In this document: in pieces, positions 34,691 through 45,404 of the stretch
Layout: the number at the start of each line of letters is the position of its first letter
How positions within the stretch are numbered: the first letter of the stretch is position 1
From: Lepidonotus clava
Lineage: Eukaryota > Annelida > Polychaeta > Phyllodocida > Polynoidae
NCBI GenBank assembly: GCA_936440205.1
Contig: OW387148.1
Coordinates: 24,731,961 to 24,795,960 of the forward strand
Direction of reading: 5' to 3'
Length of the DNA stretch: 64,000 nt
Translations under genes and position numbers: made by a program
Notes under the pieces: model-generated
The model's input: the letters and a program-made list of their open reading frames with translations, nothing else
What the model was told of the DNA's origin: nothing
Database searches by the model: none

Positions 34691-35720
34691 CTATACATCT
34701 ACTTTAAAATCTACAATCGAGTTTTTCTATGTCAGTATAAAACGTATCCCTCTTTACTTATTATGTTTTGTTGACCAGAAATAAATACGTTCTTCCAGAC
34801 ATTAAAGGTGAAGTGATAGGCCTATTACATTGCTCATATATATCAACACATTGATCATGAATCATAAATCAGTTTAAAGAACGTTAGTATAAGATATGCA
34901 TAATGATAGTGTGAAAAAAATTGGTCGTACTGTTCCGACTTAAAACATAAAAAAAAAATCAAGTGATCAAGAACATTTGCCTAAAAGTAGAAGGACACGA
35001 TGGATTTGATTAAAGTATCTTCGAAGACAATTTATAACAGATCTAGCCTATTCACAATGCCGTGGCAAACAGTGTGGCTTAGGTTAAATCTGGTTCGGGA
35101 CTTTATCAAGCAATGTCGACCGTTGTTTGTTCACAATAACACAATATAAAATGAAATAGTTTTTTGTTTGCTTAGCAGTCGTAGTATGGTCAGGCAGCAT
35201 CTAGTTTTGCATTTTGAGGGTATCGGTAATTACGAAGTTTATTTTGTAAATTGTTTATTCTTACAGTGACGAACGTTGACTTCATGTCAACAGAACCGCA
35301 TAATTTATAGTAAATATAGTAAGTGGTATTCATATTTCAAGAAATGATCGCATTTTATAATGGTATCACCAAAGCCTTCTATGACTTCTTTTATATGATA
35401 ATTGAAAATACTTTAGAAAATCTCATTGAAAAGGTTATATGGATACCGACGTGTCTCATTTAACATATACAGACCACTGCTATCTTTTTATATACATCTA
35501 AATAATATAGGTTGTCCTTCAATCTAAAATATCCCTGCAACTTCTGGGTGTACATTCAAATGAATGACATGTATTCTAATCATTAAGGTAACTTAGCAAG
35601 CTAAAGTAGATGCAATAGAAAAAAATTGTATTTTTAGTTTTATTGTTTTCCCCTTCATATGCCTTTTCTTTATACGCCGTCCCTGTCCATACTTCACAAT
35701 AATACTGAAACAGTGACATT
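34691..35720. other. AT-rich intergenic DNA
   Basis: No gene or repeat recognised. TAGGCCTA occurs at 34817-34824. Confidence 0.55.
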
Positions 35721-35721
35721 G

Positions 35722-35855
35722 AGTGCGGATCAAAGACTTTGGAAATGGGAGGCGCGTTTAAAGTTTTTCCTTTATTATACTTTTGGCCAAATTTCACAAT
35801 AAATAAAATTTGTCAGGAAAAGGAAGAGGCGCGTGCCCCTGCGCCCCCTTTATCC
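35722..35855 (+). mobile_element. hAT-type MITE, degraded copy
   Basis: The left end GAGTGCGGATCAAAG is a decayed CAGTGGCGGATCCAG. The interior TTTTGGCCAAATTTCACAAT and the GGCGCGTGCCCCTGCGCCCC right portion match the family seen at 43956-44123 and 30410-30568. Boundaries are approximate. Confidence 0.4.
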
Positions 35856-35859
35856 ATGT

Positions 35860-36120
35860 TAAATGTCGTTGTCCGGTGTGGGTCTTCCGACGCCGATCGG
35901 CGGGCGGCAAAAGGACGGAGGTAGGCCGGCAACTCCGACCGACAATGATCCCACTGTGTTGACGGCCTGTAGTGGCCCATGGCCCGTCAACGCCAACCGC
36001 CGCCCGCCCTGCCCCGGACCCCGGCCGCCGGCCCGGGCCACCTGCAGGTCAAGCCGGCCAACGGTCGACGACTCCCAACGTCGCCATCCTGTGCAACCTC
36101 GCTTAGTCGTGTTTTTTTAA
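35860..36120. promoter_or_regulatory. GC-rich island, candidate regulatory element
   Basis: CpG-rich block (GCCGATCGGCGGGCGGC near 35893) between two hAT-type MITEs. Overlapping frames on both strands are Pro/Arg-rich by composition. No recognisable protein. Confidence 0.3.
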
Positions 36121-36135
36121 AGGCGTGGAGGTATA

Positions 36136-36292
36136 CAGGGACGGATCCAGGACATTTGGAAGAGGACATAATGTAAGCGACTTGGGGACCCATCCCGCAC
36201 GTGGGAGCTCCAGTTTAAACGAAAAGTAGAATCAAAATTTGACAACGAAAGAACGGGGGGGGGGGGGGGGGGGGCTCCTAGATATGTCCCTG
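36136..36292. mobile_element. hAT-type MITE with poly-G tract, 157 bp
   Basis: Terminal inverted repeats CAGGGACGGATCCAGGA (left) and CAGGGACATATCTAGGA (right, reverse complement) agree at 14 of 17 positions. A run of about 20 G precedes the right end, as in other members. The 8-bp flanks (GAGGTATA and TTTAAAAG) do not match, so the duplication is lost or the limits are slightly off. Confidence 0.6.
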
Positions 36293-37079
36293 TTTAAAAG
36301 ACGAAATAGGAATCATAAAAGAATTGTGTTTAACTATTGTGATAATTTGAAACACAACCTGGAAATTAATTATGGTGGATCCTTTTTTAAATTGTTCTTT
36401 GAAACATGCGTCCGCAATGAGCTTTGTTAAGACACAATGATGCACTGAAAGCGAGAAGTTTACTTGTACATACATCTTGTCTGAAGCTTTAAGGCACTTT
36501 GTGTTCGATTATCATAACAAAAACAGGCCCTGAATTGAACCATCCTTCCAGACATCACACTGATCATTTCTGTCACAAATCCGTGATTTTCTTTTAATGT
36601 CTACTATGACTTTGAAAACTGCTCCTTCTTCATCCCTTTTCCCCCAACTTACATAACGATATCACGATCAATCGCTCCCAGACGTCATTGTTAACAACTT
36701 TATAAGAATCGTGAGATGATGCGTCAGTATTTTGGTTAAATTTACACGTCACGCTTACGATTACAATGTTCTTTATATTTCATCATTACGAATTCAAAGT
36801 AAATTGTTCCTGGAACTACTACAAAACATCAGGAAGCAATATTTGCAGTAAATGGGCAAGATAACTAATAAAAAGTTTAACACATTTCTTGATGTTTGTT
36901 TTTAGTTGTTCATTTTTCTAGACATCAATTTGGAACGTTTTTATAGGAACATCGTTGCTAGTTCACATGCTCACGTGTTCCCAGAATATACAATTTGATA
37001 GTCATGTTTTCTGAAACTTTGTTCCTTTTTATATAGTACTTGAAGCATTTACACCACATGCACTTCTACTGGACTCCTA
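36293..37079. other. AT-rich intergenic DNA
   Basis: No gene recognised. Confidence 0.5.
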
Positions 37080-37370
37080 ACTAATTTTACCTCAGGCCCT
37101 CCCTCTCCCCCTTCCGTCCCTTATTGACCACTCACTCAGCACTCTCAGTGATGGGTCAATCTCTGGTGTGTCACTCTCCTTTGTTGGTTAATTAATAATT
37201 AGCAGAGAAGGACCGACTCATCGGCGCCCCAGGCCTGTTGACACACCTCCACGGGGAGCCTGTGCTTGGCGAGTGTAGCCCTCCCCGGGACCACTGACCA
37301 GCTGACCACTGGTCACTCCGTGTGCGTGTCAGGGTGGGGGAGGTAAGGGGGGTCAGCGAAACCATCAATC
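37080..37370. promoter_or_regulatory. GC-rich island with homeodomain-type core
   Basis: TTAATTAATAATTAG (about 37187-37201) is flanked by repeated TGACCACT/AGTGGTCA-type units (37127, 37292-37320). A typical candidate-enhancer composition without an ORF. Confidence 0.35.
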
Positions 37371-38423
37371 AATATGGCCGAGTGGTTAGGACACAGTAAA
37401 AATGATCTAAGTTTGCGGGCATGGTAATTCTTTTTTAAGCATGGAATGTTGATAGCCACACTTTAACGACGTATAACAATGTGAACAGCGGTACAGATAT
37501 CCTTTTTTTTAAATATGATTTATTGACAGCTTCATGTGAGTAGATGTTCTTCCAGCAGCACATGGAGTTATAATCAGATAAGGAGATATGAATAAATGAG
37601 AATGAGCATACATGTGATTATGTTCCCTATTCCAACTCATAATCGAATTTACAGCAGGTGTTCATGGGATTACACTGGTTTTCGGCAGACGTACTGGATG
37701 AGTTATGCTTATCAATCAGCATTTCTTTTTGTAAATACAGTTTTTTGGTTTTGTTTTAGTGCACATGCTGTGTTTTCTATTCCCCTATGAGCCATCACAA
37801 CGGGTTGTTGATTCATAGCATTGTTTCTGAGATTATGAGTTAGTCACTGATGTGTCATTAGCATTCTCTTTAATGTACACATAAGTAGACATTTGCTGCC
37901 ATTGATTCAGCTACTTTCAGGAAGAAGGTACGTTGAAATATGTAATAGGCAGGCTTTAGCTATTAAAGCTGAGCGTTTGCTTCCCCTGTCGTTTTCTTTA
38001 TAGATAAAGGTGCACAGATATAATCATGTACACTAAGCCTTTGGCGTAATGTTCAATTGTTACCTCATGCTTTTGGACGCTGTAACACTATTGAGTAGTA
38101 TTTGTAAAATTCCTAAGATAATACTTTCCTTTTTTTTCTGTTAGTCTGGTGTCGCTTGTTAAACGATTTCCTGCAATATTAAGTGGAAAATAAAAAAGAA
38201 AAATGTAACATTTTGTCCTAGGTGAGTCACTGGTATGATAGAAATCTGTTTAAAGAATGTATTCCTTTTAATGGCAGTTTCAAGAGGGGTTCAAACAGAA
38301 AGAGCTCTCTACAAAAGTCCCCCTTTTAACAACAAGTACATAATATTATTAATCTATGTCAAATACGACCTTATGTTATTCACCCGACTTTATTCTAAAT
38401 GCATGGCCAACATTGAAACCAAT
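37371..38423. other. AT-rich intergenic DNA
   Basis: No gene. TATGGCCGAGTGGTTAGGAC at 37374 looks like a tRNA A-box region, but no B-box follows. Confidence 0.5.
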
Positions 38424-38790
38424 CCCAGCCAAGGATGCAACGTTATTATAATGTTGCAGCCACGTTCTGGTTTGTTCTGTATTTGGTTCTTGTTATGTTC
38501 TTTTGATGACTCCCAATTACATCGCTGCAACATACTGCAGTGACATTGCAATGTGATATTATTACAATGTTCTGGATACGTTCTTCAACCCAAATAGAAT
38601 GTTCTTATAATGTTCTGTTTTGGTTGCATCCTAGCCTCACCAAAAAATAATGTTAAAATAACATTCTGATTTGGTGAGGTTGAAACCTCACCATCAACAA
38701 CATAATTGTTACGTGCCATCTTAGTAAGTTACAAACTGACTAAAAAAAGTATGGCTGCAGAACGTTTCTTTTACACCACAAGCTGGCTGC
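38424..38790 (+). mobile_element. CCCAGCCAAGG element, copy A (short)
   Basis: The left end CCCAGCCAAGGATGCAACGT is followed by GTTGCAGCCACGTTCTGG. The right end region ATCTTAGTAAGTTACAAACT... ends in a decayed CAAGCTGGCTGCG. Both ends match copy B (39332-39920). Internal 51-bp units are nearly absent, so copy length varies with unit number. Superfamily not identified and no coding capacity. Confidence 0.6.
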
Positions 38791-39331
38791 GATTGTAGTG
38801 ATGTCGGTTAAGATCGTCTTTTGGAGTTATTGTCACAGGGCTGATAAAAATAGCACAGGAATGCAAGTTCATAGGACACTTCTCTAATACTTTAACATAA
38901 CCATGATAAAGCATTTTTTGTTCTACAAGAAGGAGTAACTTCTGGCAAGATGTTGTTTAAATATTGGCAATGTTCCATTCTTATCTGCCTTCAAAGTCAA
39001 GGCAAAGTCCATGGGGCTGGACCCATGGATGGCTCCACGAGAGCACGCACCAATTTACACTGTTTGTACATAAAGAAGTGTTTTCTCATGTATATATGGA
39101 TATATTATATTTAATCAAACTGAACAAGTGTATTATTTTATATTGCAGAACAGTTCCTTCTCCTACACTAGGACATTTTAAATAATTGTGTAGTCTAGGT
39201 GCAAAAGAAGAAGAATTATCACATGTCAATTGATCTTTATCAATTGGAAAGTGGCCCCAGTTTTCAACGTAACAGAACCATTTTGTGACTGTTTTTGGTT
39301 AGTCTGTAACTTATTAAAATGATAATAATGT

Positions 39332-39920
39332 CCCAACCAAGGATATGATGTTCTTATAAAGTTGCAGCAACATTCTGGGTTGATTCTTGTTACATTAAAT
39401 TGTAATGTTGCAGCAACGTTCTTTTGAGGACTCCCAATAACGATGCTGCAAGCAACTTTTGTGATGTTACTTTGTGACATTCTGATAACATTTTTGTAAT
39501 GTTATTTGTGAGGCTGATATTGTGATGTCACCCAATAAGAATATCGCAATAGCGTTCTGTTTAGGTGTGGTTGGGACCTTACTTAAAGAAGATATCACAA
39601 TAATGTTCTGCTTAGGTTAGGTTTGCACCAAACCTAATAATTAAGATAGTCACAGTGAAATTCTGTTTAGGTGGGGTTAAGACCTGACCTAATCAGCAGC
39701 TCACTATAATGTTCTGTTTAGGTGAGGTTAGGACTTTCCTTGGTAGGGAGGTCACAAAAACATTCTCTTCAAGTGAGCTCTGGATCTCACCTAATCAGAA
39801 TGTCACAATGGCATTCTCTTTCAATTTGATGTTACAGTTACGTAACATTTTAGTAAGTAACAGACAAACCAAAGAAGTATGGTTGCACAACGTGACCATT
39901 ACGTCACACCTTGGCTGGGG
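39332..39920 (+). mobile_element. CCCAGCCAAGG element, copy B (589 bp)
   Basis: Left end CCCAACCAAGGATATGATGT, right end CACACCTTGGCTGGGG, so the tips are an inverted repeat of about 11-12 bp. Between them are six GTTCTGTTTAGG-type units starting near 39554, 39605, 39660, 39711, 39762 and 39815, spaced 51-55 bp. Each has the form TTCTGTTTAGGTGAGGTT...ACCTCACCTAA. The right 90 bp (TTTAGTAAGTAACAGACAAA ... AACGTGACCATTACGTCACA) recurs in copies A and C. A non-autonomous DNA element, superfamily unknown. Confidence 0.65.
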
Positions 39921-40589
39921 TAGTACCCATATTATTTGATGGTGAATTCCCACCTAACCAAATCAGAACGGTATTATAATCAATGATGCTGTAATAAGGT
40001 GATTTCCCAACATTACCTAAACACTAAAACAGTATGTTGCTATGTCATTGACAACTATGTAAATAGTTGACAAAAATGCTACTCCTTATTTTGTGTTCGA
40101 AATCCTTTCTAACAATGACGATCATTTATTGTTGGCACCAATCCCATTTCATTTTTTGCTTGCCTTCAGCACTTGTTCTATGAATATTTAAAAGTGGTCC
40201 CCCTCCAGAATTCATAGTTAGGCCCCAAAAGTACCACTTACAGAAATGATACTTTTATCCGCTCTGTAACAATAATTTTGCTATCATTCTGAGCCCACTT
40301 TACTCCCTTCTCCTAACATGCACTTCAAAAATACCGGAAAAAGGCACCATAATGCAGCTAAAACTGTCTATTAGCGATATAGTTTATTCAACTTGACCAT
40401 TTATTATAACAGTAGCAGCAGAAGACAACAGGTAGACCCATGGCTGCCCGTTCTTCTCTTCCTAAGTTCTTTGACTATGAAAATCTCAGCAATTTATCTA
40501 GTAAAATATTCATTCCAACAATATCACCATTCCAAAAGATCGCAGCCTTTCTAGCATTTCCAAGCTACAATTATGGCAAACATAATACC
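39921..40589. other. Spacer between repeat copies
   Basis: AT-rich DNA. The first part keeps faint CCTAACCAAATCAGAACG-type sequence of the neighbouring element. No gene. Confidence 0.45.
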
Positions 40590-41590
40590 TTACCCTAGTT
40601 TGACTGATCGCCCGTGCATATACAGTTGTAATAAGTGTACATGGGTTATGTCTATATACAGTTGCCATTGGCACATGAAATATGCAATCTATAATTATAG
40701 TGACCGTAATAGATTTATTGCCGATAATCGAATAACCTGCCTCCTAATGCTCGACATAAGGAAGGCTTTTGTCTGCTGTTAGAAAAATCAACCAAAATTC
40801 GCTTCTCAGAAACTATAACCAAGTGGTTTAATAGTTATTTTGATGGACCACAATCAGTTATCTATAAGGTTGATTGTTCCACAAAAAGAAAGGTTCTTTC
40901 CGGTTGCCCTGAAATTAGTATTCTTGGCCCAATTCTCTCCGTTATTTATATCAATGATGTTATTAATACTATTAAAAATGACCATACAAATCTTTATGCA
41001 GATGACTGGAAGATTTAGACCAAGTTGTATAATTATGGGGAAAGATGCATACCTTGGATCGAAAATGATATGCAATGAATTTGTATCTAACTGCTCATAT
41101 TTGGGAATGGTCTTGGAATCTGAACTGCATTATAAACTATTGTACCAGTTGTGGGTGATATTCAACTCTCAAAAATAAGGAATTATATAGAGAAAAAAAC
41201 TGCTATCATGGTATAAAAACAGAATACTCTCCCACAGATTATGCTGAATTTGCTTTGATATTATGTCTAATAGGTCATAAAAAATGGAATTGCTGCTTCT
41301 TTAAAATAATTCATCACATAATTATGTGTCTGAAGGTGTATAGAACCGATCATTTTCCAATAGATGAATTACACCATAGGATGAAACTTGTTAGTTTAGA
41401 ACTGAGAAGGATTGTTAAACTTAATCATTATGTTTACAATTCATGTACAGTAAAACTGACAGCAACCTTGAGGTACCAGAAAGCTTGAAACATGCTGCAG
41501 ACAAAAAGATTTTACTGTCCCCACACATAACAAGACTCGGTATAGGATTAACCCTTCCTAGAGAGGGAATCTTTTCTGGAAAACATCAAT
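40590..41590 (+). mobile_element. Old LINE fragment (RT and C-terminal part)
   Basis: Translations in shifting frames show LLMLDIRKAF (RT motif), RFSETITKWFNSYFDGPQSV, ILGPILSVIYINDV and a LYADD catalytic site around 40750-41005. Further on come CSYLGMVLESELHYK (about 41085-41130), a KIRNYIEKKTAIMVYK-like segment (about 41171-41215) and IDELHHRMKLVSLELRR (about 41362-41412). The order matches the ORF2 of the LINE at 11428-15467, but the sequence is clearly diverged and contains several stops and frameshifts. The N-terminal endonuclease is absent. It sits between two CCCAGCCAAGG elements. Confidence 0.75.
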
Positions 41591-41625
41591 TAAAAAAGGA
41601 TATTTTGAATGCATAGCCTGTTGTT

Positions 41626-42271
41626 CCTAGCCAAGGTGTGACGTAATGGTCATGTTATGCGACCATGCCTTTTTGTTTTGTCAGTTACTTACTAAAATGT
41701 GATGTAACGGTCACGTTATTTTTGTGGGAGGTTGAGACCTAACCAAAACAGAATGTTATCATAATGTTCTGGTGAGGTAAGGTCAAGATCAAATTAAAAT
41801 GGAATGTCATTGTGATGTTCTGATTAGGTGAGGTCAAGACTTTACTTAAACAGAACATTGTTGTGACCTCCTCACCAGGGGAGGTCCCAACCTCACCTAA
41901 ACAGAACATGATTGTAACATTCCGATTATGTTAGGTCTTAACCTTATCTAAACAGAATGTTCCTGTGACCATGTGATTAGGTTAGGTGTCACCCTAACCT
42001 AAACAGAACGTTATTGTGACATCCTCATTCAGTGGGGTCACAACCACACCTAAACAGAATGTTATTGTGACATTTTTATTAAGTTTCAGCCTAATAAATA
42101 ACGTTATAAGAACGTTATCCGAACATCGCAATGTGACGTCACAATATTTGGTTGCAGCGACGTAATTGGGAATCATCAAAAGAACGTCACTGTAACCTAA
42201 CAGTGTGACGTAACAAGAATCAATCCAGAACGTTGCTAGAACGTTATTAGAACGCCATATCCTTGGCTGGG
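41626..42271 (-). mobile_element. CCCAGCCAAGG element, copy C, with strict 51-bp array
   Basis: It lies opposite to copies A and B: the plus-strand left end CCTAGCCAAGGTGTGACG is the reverse of their right end, and it finishes with ATATCCTTGGCTGGG. Seven units begin at 41749, 41800, 41851, 41902, 41953, 42004 and 42055 (position of CAGAAT/CAGAAC or its variant), exactly 51 bp apart, while the units differ in sequence. Although 51 is a multiple of three, units carry stops in each frame I checked, so the array is not coding. No transposase. Confidence 0.7.
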
Positions 42272-42434
42272 TTGGTATGTGCTAGAGAAATGGGGGTGGA
42301 TTGATTCTGGGGCCTTGAGATAGTTTGAGGTCTCAATGATTTTGTGAACTGTCAGGGTCTTCATGTGATGAGGCTCAAGGGGGCTTACCCGAAAAGGTAT
42401 ACAGTACAGGGTGACAGTCAGGGGATTAATCTTG

Positions 42435-42480
42435 AACATATCATAGTTATTTATTGTTCCATAATCAAGAATGTATCTGA
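42435..42480. repeat. 46-bp direct repeat, left copy
   Basis: A segment starting AACATATCATAGTTATTTAT and ending TATCTGA is repeated at 42748-42793 with one mismatch. The pair flanks the tRNA-like SINE at 42481-42745. Confidence 0.8.
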
Positions 42481-42745
42481 TAGATGAGCAAGGGAAAGTT
42501 TTGCTCTGTTTCTGCATGTACAAGTGTACAGCATGTGTACAGCGAGAAAGATATCAACGCAAAGTTAGTTGCAGATTTTGTGTTGCTGAAAGATGATGAT
42601 AAATGGGTAAGGGAAAGTTTACTCTGGTTCCTGCGTGCACAAGTGTACAGCGAGTGTGCAACACTTGGTGTAAGAAGTCAGCGAAGTGGCCTCCAGCACC
42701 AGTCATGCTATGAGTCGGGACGGGCTAATCCCAGACTAATCTGCT
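42481..42745 (+). mobile_element. tRNA-like SINE, copy 1 (partly duplicated)
   Basis: It begins with GATGAGCAAGGGAAAGTTTT, repeats that head at about 42594 (GGGTAAGGGAAAGTTT), and then has AGTCAGCGAAGTGGCCTCCA (A-box-like) and GACGGGCTAATCCCAGACT (decayed B-box). The block from the second head on is about 90% identical to 45482-45630 by eye. A dimer-like arrangement: partial head, linker AGAAAGATATCAACGC, full head. It is flanked by the 46-bp duplication. Confidence 0.6.
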
Positions 42746-42747
42746 TT

Positions 42748-42793
42748 AACATATCATAGTTATTTATTGTTCCATAATCAAGAATATATCTGA
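42748..42793. repeat. 46-bp direct repeat, right copy
   Basis: Partner of 42435-42480, one mismatch (G/A within AAGAAT(G/A)TATCTGA). Confidence 0.8.
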
Positions 42794-43955
42794 GGATCGG
42801 GTTTGCCTCAGAGTCGTCCTCGACTCACATTTCTCTAGCCAACATTCAGCTGGGGCCATCCTCAGGTTGGCAGGTACTTGAGTCACCTTAGGGTCCTCAG
42901 GTTTCATCTAAGACCTGTCCCCGAGTGTGTATTATCATCATACCACTATATTTCCCAAAGCACAAGTCAACAACAGGTAGATGTTAATAGTTGAGTGCCA
43001 AAGAGGACACTTTTATTTTGGGATAACAAGCCACCTTTTATAGGCTGCAGGTGAACAGCCATTGGTGATTGGCTGAAAATACATCACGTGACATCGCCCC
43101 ATAAATCTTTTGTTTTGAGTTATATCATGAGCATTCACATAATCTGAGTTACTTTTCGAGTACTTACATTATTGAGTTAGTTGTTGAGTGTTACACATAA
43201 TGATTATCTAATTATCACAATTATACAGAATTTTCCCTAACCTAGGTAGCTTATTTCCTATATTAATTCTAGCCTGGATCAAGATGTTAGCTGGAAAATA
43301 TGTCAAGTGTTAAGGCCTAAGTATAGAAATTTTCAATAAATATTAAATAATTGTGGCTTAACATCAAGGAAAACTAGCACTGGCTATTTTTCTCATTTCA
43401 TATCTGTATGTATATTAATTTTGATATTTTTCAAGTTGTTTTGAAAATTATTGAATTATTTGAGATAGAAATAATTATAGCAAATATCTCTTTATTTTCT
43501 AAAGATTTTCCTAATTTTTGTTGACAAAATAAGTTAAAACTAACCTGTAGGTACCACAAATAATCGGAATAAGCTATCCGTTGTAATTGTGAAATAAGTT
43601 TCAGTTTTAACTGCCAAGTAAAACTACCCCAGGAAAACTCCTTATATGATATATTAATCTGAGTTTTCACTATGTGGTGATTGTCATTTGCATGACCTAC
43701 CTGCTGAGCTGTGTCATAATATCGGTGAAATCATATTTTGCACTGATTTGTTGTATGTATGTATTTAGTTGACAATTAAGTTTCATCCTGGATGAAAATT
43801 AATAATTATTGAATTTTTGTAAATATCATTCTTCACAATGTAATGAAATAATTCTAGAAAGCAAGTGCAACCCCGATAGTTATAGCTTATGAAAGCCTTT
43901 TTTTAAACCGACAGGCTAACCCCTCTGCCTACCTTCACCTCCCTCCCCTCCTCCC
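42794..43955. other. AT-rich intergenic DNA
   Basis: No gene. GCAAGTGCAACCCCGATAGT near 43861-43880 followed by a T-rich end faintly resembles the LINE 3' tail and may be a very old copy. Confidence 0.45.
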
Positions 43956-44123
43956 CAGTGGCGTATTTAGATGGGGGGGGGGGGCACGGAGGCGTGCGCC
44001 CCACCTTTTTTGGGCAAATTTAGCTTTTTTTAAATGTAAAACTCTGGAAATTAGGGGGAGGGGGCGTCCCCCCCCTTTCTATTAGCGCGCCCCCACCTTT
44101 TCAAAAAGCTGGATCCGCCACTG
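43956..44123. mobile_element. hAT-type MITE, best copy, 168 bp
   Basis: It starts CAGTGGCGTATTTAGATGGG and ends, reverse-complemented, CAGTGGCGGATCCAGC, the terminus typical of hAT-derived MITEs. GGCGTGCGCCCCACC, TTTTTTGGGCAAATTTAG, a T-rich core and GGGGGCGTCCCCCCC follow in order. The flanking 8-mers (CTCCTCCC and CTCCCCTC) lie in a CTC-rich tract, so the duplication cannot be judged. Confidence 0.75.
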
Positions 44124-44400
44124 CTCCCCTCCCTTCTCTCCCTCCACCCCTGAGCGTCTTACCCCCCCCCCCTAGGTGCGCCCAGTAAGACGATGAGTGT
44201 CCTCCCTAGGTTCCCAGGGCCGGTGACAAGTCTTGGCCTCGGCGACCAGCGTCCATCAATAATTCACGGCCCTCATTGTTTCCGGGTTCGTCTCCTGTTT
44301 GAGTAGTTCTCTACATGTCCGGCGGGGGCGCTGCCAAACCAGGGGTGCCCCCTATGGGACGCTCAAACGTGAAGTTGTTCTTAATGACCTTGCGATTCAA
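44124..44400. promoter_or_regulatory. GC-rich island beside hAT MITE
   Basis: C-rich then mixed GC-rich block with GGCGGGGGCGCTGCC (near 44320) and CCCCCTATGGG (weak CTCF-like on the minus strand). No ORF of note. Confidence 0.3.
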
Positions 44401-45404
44401 GGAGAGCTCAACAGATCTTCATTGAAATTATGTGTTTATGTGCAACGTTTTCATTAAAGATATGATTTGATAGTCATGTATCATTTTGATACCAGCTTAT
44501 ATCCGACACCTTTTCTTAAGAAGAGAAGAAACATATTTTAACATTCTGTTTAGGTTTTGTCGTTAATCAACGTATCTGTATTTATACCAGTGACTTACAA
44601 ATTTTCAAGACCTAATCTAATCATTATGTCACTATAACCTAAGACTTAAGACTTCAGTCTCTACCTCAAATATTGATATTCTTCTATTTTAATCATTTAA
44701 CTACGATGGAGATTCGTCGCAAAAAGTTGAAGTCAAACTGTCTACAACTGTTTCACAAATACTCTTTGCATCAACACCGGTGTAATTTTTGTCCTTTGAC
44801 AGTCGAAATTAAGTTGCCCTTATATATTTGATGATAATGTTACAATGTACGTTAACAGCATTCTATTTAAATTGAAGGTACTATAAAGGATTGTGTTAGT
44901 ATGGCATCTGTTCCTGCTAAAGGGAAGCGCACTGGGTCTATAGAGGTAGTTTCATTTTGTTTAGATAGGCCTATAATTGATTTAGGAAACTCATGTAACA
45001 TGAATATTGTATCATACATTCTGATGCCATATTCATTACATTACTATCTCCCTGAAACACCTAAGGCTTTAGCACAGATTGAAATCACTATAATCATCCT
45101 ACTTAGGGTTTTAAAGAAAATCGTCAGCAGTGACGTCAATTGATCCTCCCCACACCAATTTGTTTGTGTGTTGCGTGATACTGGATATGCAAGGCCCATT
45201 TTACGTTTCATAATTAGTGTCATATAAACCTATTGTGGGTTGATACTTTTGATCAACACCCAAGTTCTCCTAAAATGTTCGGTGACATTTTTCTGTGTGC
45301 TGTAATCTGGCAATTATGTATTGTCAGCAACAGTGTATTGTCCTCAATGATAATAATAATAATATCATGTTATCGTCAGCCTATATGGATATTCCCTGAA
45401 ACTT
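44401..45404. other. AT-rich intergenic DNA
   Basis: An 80-codon plus-strand ORF (44901-45143) has no recognised domain. TAGGCCTA lies at 44966-44973. Confidence 0.5.

Noticed and set aside
37374-37395. tRNA A-box-like GGCCGAGTGGTTAGGAC
   Set aside because: No B-box at the required distance and no acceptor stem.
41749-42106. Coding 17-residue repeat protein from the 51-bp array
   Set aside because: Although 51 is divisible by three, units contain stops in the frames checked.
38417-42276. A single 3.9-kb foldback transposon
   Set aside because: Internal CCCAACCAAGG/CCTTGGCTGGG ends show three separate copies. The composite reading is kept only as a question.
1262-43693. Enrichment of ATTTGCAT octamers
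   Set aside because: Eight copies against about four expected on two strands. Only individual sites in islands are mentioned.
44901-45143. 80-codon plus-strand ORF
   Set aside because: No recognisable domain, AT-rich surroundings, and length within chance expectation.
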